Shown piece after piece: positions 60,501 to 64,000 of a stretch of DNA of 64,000 bases. The DNA is taken from assembly GCF_902522795.1 (NCBI RefSeq), contig NZ_CABYWZ010000003.1:34309-98308 (forward strand), written 5' to 3'. The position numbers and the translations under genes were made by a program. The stretch's first letter is position 1. Each line of letters starts with the position of its first letter. The notes beneath the pieces are model-generated. The model saw only the letters and a list, made by a program, of their open reading frames with translations. It ran no database searches and had not been told where the DNA came from. Source of the stretch: an uncultured Prochlorococcus sp. (lineage in GTDB: Bacteria > Cyanobacteriota > Cyanobacteriia > PCC-6307 > Cyanobiaceae).

Positions 60501-60666
60501 AGAATTTAAAGTACACCTCAAGATAGTGTATTTGGGTATACAAAATCAAGTATTAACGGCTACACTTTTGCATTATTTGTGCCACTTTCTAAACTTATAC
60601 AGTCAGTTTATTCAATAATTCTTTATTTTTTATTTTTTATTTCTTATAGATTAGTTATTTAGAAAA

Positions 60667-60849
60667 TTATATTTTTTTGGAAATTTTGAAAGAAACTTTT
60701 TCCGTTTTATATTTTTTCTGCTTTTTATTATCAACCGCATCAACGTACCATCCAGAAGCTAATCTAGTATCAATTTCCTCGTAACTTTCTTTTTTGTTTA
60801 ATTTATTTAAAGATTTCTTTTTATAATCCATAAACTTTAATAATTTCAA
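60667..60849 (-). CDS. Small basic protein of unknown function
   Basis: 60 residues, lysine-rich. The core YEEIDTRLASGWYVDAVDNKK is more complex than the flanks, suggesting a real, conserved piece, but I recognise no family. Alternative starts exist: Met1, or Met7 in FMDYKK. It stands alone in the AT-rich stretch between porin copy 2 and the 34-aa ORF. Confidence 0.5.
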   Translation of the reverse strand: MKLLKFMDYKKKSLNKLNKKESYEEIDTRLASGWYVDAVDNKKQKKYKTEKVSFKISKKI

Positions 60850-61056
60850 ATTAATAAAAAAAATATAGCATTTAAATATGATTTGAGCAGTAAAATAATT
60901 TGGTTAAAAGTTGTAATAGGATTTTTATAATTATTTTCATTTAAAATTTACTTTTCTGAAATCTTTAGAAAAAAGAAAAAAAACTTTTATTTCCCTCAAC
61001 AAAAAAAATAATTAGTTATAGTTTTTTAAATTTAAACCTGAGGAGCACAAGGTCAA

Positions 61057-61159
61057 ATGACTCACCTTAATCTTATAGTGAATTCTTTACCGAGAGATTT
61101 ATTAGAATTTGTTTTTTTTCTTGCAGTTGGCTTTACAGCAGGATCGGTAGGTATCATAT
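61057..61159 (+). CDS. 34-aa single-helix membrane microprotein
   Basis: Runs from ATG at 61057; the TAA stop occupies 61159-61161. The product starts MTHLNLIVNSLPRD and continues LLEFVFFLAVGFTAGSVGII, a single hydrophobic helix at the C-terminus. GAGGAG lies 11 nt before the start. Size and topology resemble one-helix photosystem or cytochrome subunits, but it matches none that I know (PsbX, PetM, PetL and PetN are excluded). Confidence 0.5.
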
Positions 61160-61288
61160 AAATTTAACTAGCTAACTTTTATTTTGTTTGTATATACTTA
61201 AATGTTCCATACAAAATATGTTATCTGTTAACTGAAAAACATAAAGTCGATCAACCCAATTTTGTTCTGATTTTAATAATCCTTTCTT

Positions 61289-61801
61289 TCAAAGCGAAAT
61301 AATTGATTCAACAGGAAAATTAATGTTCGACCTACCTTTCAATTTACTTAATTCAATAACGGTAATTAAACCTAGAACTTCCTTCCTTCGATCTTGTAGC
61401 AACCTCGAAACACAATTTACAGTCCCTCCTGTCGCTAACAAGTCGTCTACGATCACGAAAGAATTGAATTTTTTCATGGCATTACTTTGTATTGAAAGAG
61501 AATTCTTTCCATATTCCAAATCATATTCTCTTGTTAATAAGTGTCCTGGTAGCTTGCCTGGTTTTCGTGCAACAATCATGGGTTTAGATGATTCTAGAGC
61601 AACTGCAGAACCAAAAATAAATCCCCTCGCATCTATTGAAACTATTGCTTCAGCATTTTTTAAAAAATTACTTGAAGACATTTTTGAAATAAGGTCCTGA
61701 AAAATATCTGGATATTGAAGAATTTCTAGAACATCTTTAAAATCAATACCCTTTTTTGGAAAATCCTTATAAGTGAAAATCAAATCTTCTAATTTTTTCA
61801 T
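61289..61801 (-). CDS. apt: Adenine phosphoribosyltransferase
   Basis: Salvages adenine with PRPP to AMP. About 170 residues from the ATG at 61799-61801 (MKKLEDLIFTYKDFPKKGI); a longer frame starting 7 codons earlier lacks a ribosome-binding site, and family members begin at this MKKLED-like point. The PRPP loop is VIVDDLLATGGT. AIVSIDARGFIFGSAVA and MIVARKPGKLPG are family motifs. prs in this window supplies PRPP. Confidence 0.94.
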   Translation of the reverse strand: MKKLEDLIFTYKDFPKKGIDFKDVLEILQYPDIFQDLISKMSSSNFLKNAEAIVSIDARGFIFGSAVALESSKPMIVARKPGKLPGHLLTREYDLEYGKNSLSIQSNAMKKFNSFVIVDDLLATGGTVNCVSRLLQDRRKEVLGLITVIELSKLKGRSNINFPVESIISL

Positions 61802-62060
61802 ACTTCTAAGTCTCGAAAGCAATTCAGATGGACATGCTTATGGAATTCAATTTATATTATAGATATGTCATAATTCAAAAAATTTCAAAACCATTTATAA
61901 ATAATGTAATTTCGATGTCTAAGTAGGAGCAAATCTATAAGTATAAATTAGTGATGAAATAGTGCTGGAGATCAATTTTTAGATAAAAAAGTGATTTTTT
62001 ATAAAAAATTTAGCTATTTGGTCTTTTATAGATGTCTGTTATGAACTAAGATCTTATGAG

Positions 62061-62134
62061 CGGGGCGTGGCGCAGCTTGGTAGCGCGGGTGCTTTGGGAG
62101 CACTAGGTCGCAGGTTCGAATCCTGTCGCCCCGA
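62061..62134 (+). tRNA. trnP: tRNA-Pro (UGG), complete; also the left attachment site
   Basis: 74-nt cloverleaf: acceptor CGGGGCG with CGCCCCG, discriminator A; D arm GCGCAGCTTGGTAGCGC; anticodon TGG in the GGTGC/GCACT arm; T arm CAGGTTCGAATCCTG. The last 47 bases (62088-62134) recur at 63746-63792, so this gene was probably reconstituted by an element that entered at the anticodon arm to 3' end, as many tyrosine-recombinase elements do. Confidence 0.97.
62088..62134 (+). repeat. 47-bp direct repeat, left copy (attL-like)
   Basis: Identical to 63746-63792 (offset 1658). It starts in the anticodon arm and ends at the tRNA discriminator base; the flanking bases differ on both sides. Confidence 0.92.
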
Positions 62135-62157
62135 CTCTTAAAAACCAAGTCATACTA

Positions 62158-62182
62158 GCGAGTTACCCAGACTCGCTTTTTT
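62158..62182 (+). terminator. Rho-independent terminator after tRNA-Pro
   Basis: GCGAGT (62158-62163) pairs with ACTCGC (62171-62176) around a 7-nt loop, then six T (62177-62182). It lies inside the element, so the element supplied both the tRNA 3' end and a terminator. Confidence 0.75.
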
Positions 62183-62194
62183 ATTGCAAAAATA

Positions 62195-62226
62195 TGACCA
62201 CTCGAAATGTGGTCAAATAGTGGTCA
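62195..62226. repeat. GTGGTCA repeats: inverted pair plus direct doublet, left end
   Basis: TGACCAC (62195-62201) is the inverse of GTGGTCA (62209-62215), and a second direct GTGGTCA follows at 62220-62226, 11 bp after the first. The 18-bp string GTGGTCAAATAGTGGTCA recurs exactly at 63638-63655 on the far side of the protease gene. Possible integrase or excisionase arm sites; the inverted part could also be a protease transcript terminator. Confidence 0.8.
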
Positions 62227-63588
62227 TTAGTAGACAGTAATATTTCCACATTCGTTTAAAGAAGAATCTTTTATTCCACTTAAGTCTGGTCTTTCCACAT
62301 TTAGTTGTTGAAGTATGTCAATAATCGAAACAGCAAAATTAAGCCCTTGGGTGCCTCCAGTTGTAGTTCTAGCAAATGTATTTATTCCAATAACTTCTCC
62401 TCTTGAATTAAGAAGTGGTCCTCCACTATTTCCTGGATTAATGGCCGCGTCAGTCTGAATAAGTGATGCTCCTGAAGTAGCAAAACCCTCAAAATTCCCT
62501 GACCTTCTGAATGCACTTACTATTCCTCTGGTAATAGTATTTGTTAAACCTCTCGGGGATCCAAGTGCAATAACTTCTTCTCCAGGTACTGGATAACTCG
62601 AATAACAAATCGCTATTGAACTTGGATAGTTTTCTCCAATTGTCTTTAAAACAGCAAAGTCGTCTTCCCTACTAACAAAAATTACATTTGCAAAAAGTTT
62701 CGCTCCAGTTGCTGTTTCAATTTGAATTTTTCCTTTTGTACCAGAACCTATCACATGTCTATTAGTTATTAATAATCCATCATTATTGATAAAAAACCCT
62801 GTTCCCTGTCCTCTACTTGATTTAACAGTTACTACCTTTGGTAAAGATTTACCTGCTATTTCTTTAATAGATGATTCGTTTTTTACTTCAGAAGGATTTA
62901 AAGAAATTTTAGGTATTTCCCATTTTCTAATAGCTTTGGAATAAAGTTGGGATAATTTTTCAACTGTTCCTTCTCCCATTGGAACAAACCTATTGTTTTT
63001 TCTTATAGCTAAACCTTTATAGTCTTTTGTATTTTTAACAAGGTTTATAAAATCATTTGGGAGAGTGAAACGGCCATCGTCTCCATAGAGAGTAAAATTT
63101 TTATCTTTAAATTTAATTTCTAGAGGTGAAGATAAGTTTCCTTCATCTGTAATAAAATTTGGGCATCCAAAATAAGAACAGTTTTCTTTAACAAAATAAA
63201 TAGCTTGAACATAATCTGCAGTCCATTTTGTAAGAATCGTATACTCCTTAATGTTGTAACTATTGGAAAAATCTTTTTTGTAATCCCTATCAAAAACTGC
63301 ATAGTCAACTGACCCATCAAAGCTGGAAGTTAATTTGACGATGTTGTTATAAGGGATTTTAGGATTTTGTTCTGCCCACTCAATATCACTTTCCATCTCA
63401 ATAACCATCAATCCAGTTTCTGGATCTAGAGTGGTTTCCTCTTTTTTTGGTTTGCCATTCTCTCCTTTACATCGGGGCTTATTTTTATAAACTGGTGAAT
63501 TGCAGTTTATTTCCACCGCTTTCGAAGGTTGATTAATAAAAATTTGAGTAACGAACAAAAGTAGGATTGAGAATATAGTTTTTTTCAT
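62227..63588 (-). CDS. Secreted trypsin-like (HtrA-type, no PDZ) serine protease
   Basis: 453 residues with a signal peptide (about 1-24). Residues 28-240 form an unassigned region with two early cysteines (INCNSPVYKNKPRC) and a later pair (ENCSYFGC). The protease domain (about 255-440) has a full triad: His in LLITNRHVIG, Asp in SREDDFAVLK and Ser in INPGNSGGPLLN. No PDZ domain follows; it ends at about LNECGNITVY. Extracytoplasmic proteolysis is inferred, substrate unknown. It is the only cargo gene between the two tRNA-Pro repeats. Confidence 0.9.
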   Translation of the reverse strand: MKKTIFSILLLFVTQIFINQPSKAVEINCNSPVYKNKPRCKGENGKPKKEETTLDPETGLMVIEMESDIEWAEQNPKIPYNNIVKLTSSFDGSVDYAVFDRDYKKDFSNSYNIKEYTILTKWTADYVQAIYFVKENCSYFGCPNFITDEGNLSSPLEIKFKDKNFTLYGDDGRFTLPNDFINLVKNTKDYKGLAIRKNNRFVPMGEGTVEKLSQLYSKAIRKWEIPKISLNPSEVKNESSIKEIAGKSLPKVVTVKSSRGQGTGFFINNDGLLITNRHVIGSGTKGKIQIETATGAKLFANVIFVSREDDFAVLKTIGENYPSSIAICYSSYPVPGEEVIALGSPRGLTNTITRGIVSAFRRSGNFEGFATSGASLIQTDAAINPGNSGGPLLNSRGEVIGINTFARTTTGGTQGLNFAVSIIDILQQLNVERPDLSGIKDSSLNECGNITVY

Positions 63589-63637
63589 AAAAAACCAAAA
63601 TTTATTTAAAATTTGAATTTAGTGTAGTTTAGAAAAA

Positions 63638-63655
63638 GTGGTCAAATAGTGGTCA
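63638..63655. repeat. GTGGTCA doublet, right end
   Basis: GTGGTCA at 63638-63644 and 63649-63655, period 11 bp; identical to the 18-bp string at 62209-62226 and in the same orientation. Confidence 0.85.
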
Positions 63656-63681
63656 AATACTTCATGATTTGTCTTGAGAAA

Positions 63682-63700
63682 GTACGCAAGGGTACGCAAG
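63682..63700. repeat. GTACGCAAG doublet
   Basis: GTACGCAAG at 63682-63690 and 63692-63700, period 10 bp, between the GTGGTCA doublet and the right 47-bp repeat. Confidence 0.85.
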
Positions 63701-63745
63701 AAAATAGTTATAGCTTAAAAACCTAGTGATGCCAATATGTTGTGC

Positions 63746-63792
63746 GGTGCTTTGGGAGCACTAGGTCGCAGGTTCGAATCCTGTCGCCCCGA
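63746..63792 (+). repeat. 47-bp direct repeat, right copy (tRNA-Pro 3' fragment, attR-like)
   Basis: Carries the anticodon arm, T arm and acceptor 3' strand of tRNA-Pro without the 5' half, so it cannot fold as a tRNA. Probably the original 3' end displaced by the insertion. Followed at 63794-63808 by GACTTCTCAGAAGTC, an inverted repeat that may be the old tRNA terminator. Confidence 0.92.
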
Positions 63793-63823
63793 TTGACTTC
63801 TCAGAAGTCTCAATAATTCAAAA

Positions 63824-63860
63824 AGCGATTAAATAGCGATTATTTGTATAGCATTGTATA
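63824..63860. repeat. AGCGATTA and TTGTATA doublets beyond attR
   Basis: AGCGATTA at 63824-63831 and 63835-63842 (period 11), then TTGTATA at 63844-63850 and 63854-63860 (period 10). They lie outside the 47-bp repeat. The remainder to 64000 shows no gene that I can support. Confidence 0.75.
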
Positions 63861-64000
63861 ACTTTGTCCAGTTAATCGGTAAAGTAAAAGCTTCCTGATC
63901 TTATTGATTTTTTTACTGTCATTAATGCAATCTTAGTTTTTTTTACAATTTTTTCTTTGATTATTACTATTAAACCTTTTTATTTTTAATTTAAATCACT

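Larger units (their letters stand above)
62135..63792. mobile_element. Small tRNA-Pro-targeted integrative element or its remnant, carrying a protease gene
   Basis: Bounded by the complete tRNA-Pro and a 47-bp copy of its 3' part. The only ORF of size inside is the protease at 62227-63588. No integrase, replication or phage gene is present, so it is either a decayed element or one mobilised by an integrase elsewhere. Paired GTGGTCA repeats lie close to both inner ends. Inference from structure; the empty site is not visible here. Confidence 0.7.

Noticed and set aside
61833..61920. Short plus-strand ORF (about 30 codons) between apt and tRNA-Pro
   Set aside because: No ribosome-binding site and a composition like random AT-rich sequence.

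Overview
The window is a stretch of chromosome from a marine picocyanobacterium, almost certainly a high-light-adapted Prochlorococcus. Evidence: very AT-rich DNA, tight packing (most gaps under 100 bp, several convergent genes sharing one TTAA as both stops), PsbY, PsbP, a short Hli protein, Ycf54, CrtISO, SasA, a ferredoxin-NADP reductase without a phycobilisome-linker domain, and a pair of Prochlorococcus-type porins. Species and strain cannot be fixed from this sequence alone.

Region 1 (1-9.7 kb): a truncated GH57 glucan enzyme, leuA, a small membrane protein, a membrane HD phosphohydrolase of the c-di-AMP phosphodiesterase type, folD, geranylgeranyl diphosphate synthase, a DUF212 membrane protein, cobB and opcA. 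Region 2 (9.7-18.9 kb): zwf (next to opcA), petH, an SRPBCC protein, tRNA-Glu, the clock kinase sasA, a CpcS-like protein, a secreted small protein, prs, malQ and a RodZ-like HTH membrane protein. Region 3 (19-28.1 kb): an ABC1 kinase, an Orn/Lys/Arg decarboxylase, cdsA, an alpha/beta hydrolase, a GldA-like dehydrogenase, clpC and rimI.

Region 4 (28.2-33.8 kb) is a rightward operon lysA-cdaA-uppS-bioB-trhO-hypothetical, joining c-di-AMP synthesis to cell-wall precursor genes. Region 5 (33.8-50 kb) is mostly leftward: lipA, recR, an ABC exporter, a DEAD-box helicase gene whose only obvious ribosome-binding site lies in a 9-bp hairpin, and the compact operon pdxJ-ycf54-recC-(ICMT-like)-recB-recD. 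psbP lies on the + strand between recR and the exporter. Region 6 (50-57.5 kb): an acyltransferase, a secreted TPR-like protein, bolA-grxD, a response regulator with a degenerate receiver, crtH, trmFO, psbY, tRNA-Lys and hli.

Region 7 (57.5-64 kb) is the accessory end. It has micro-ORFs and two tandem porin genes with a 944-bp apparently identical block. Each porin ribosome-binding site contains a 9-nt complement to the conserved Yfr1 sRNA motif. After apt comes a complete tRNA-Pro whose last 47 bp recur 1,658 bp downstream. The two copies bracket a secreted trypsin-like protease, with pairs of 7-9-bp repeats spaced one helical turn apart near the ends. This looks like a small tRNA-targeted integrative element with no integrase gene visible inside, and it is the most interesting locus here.
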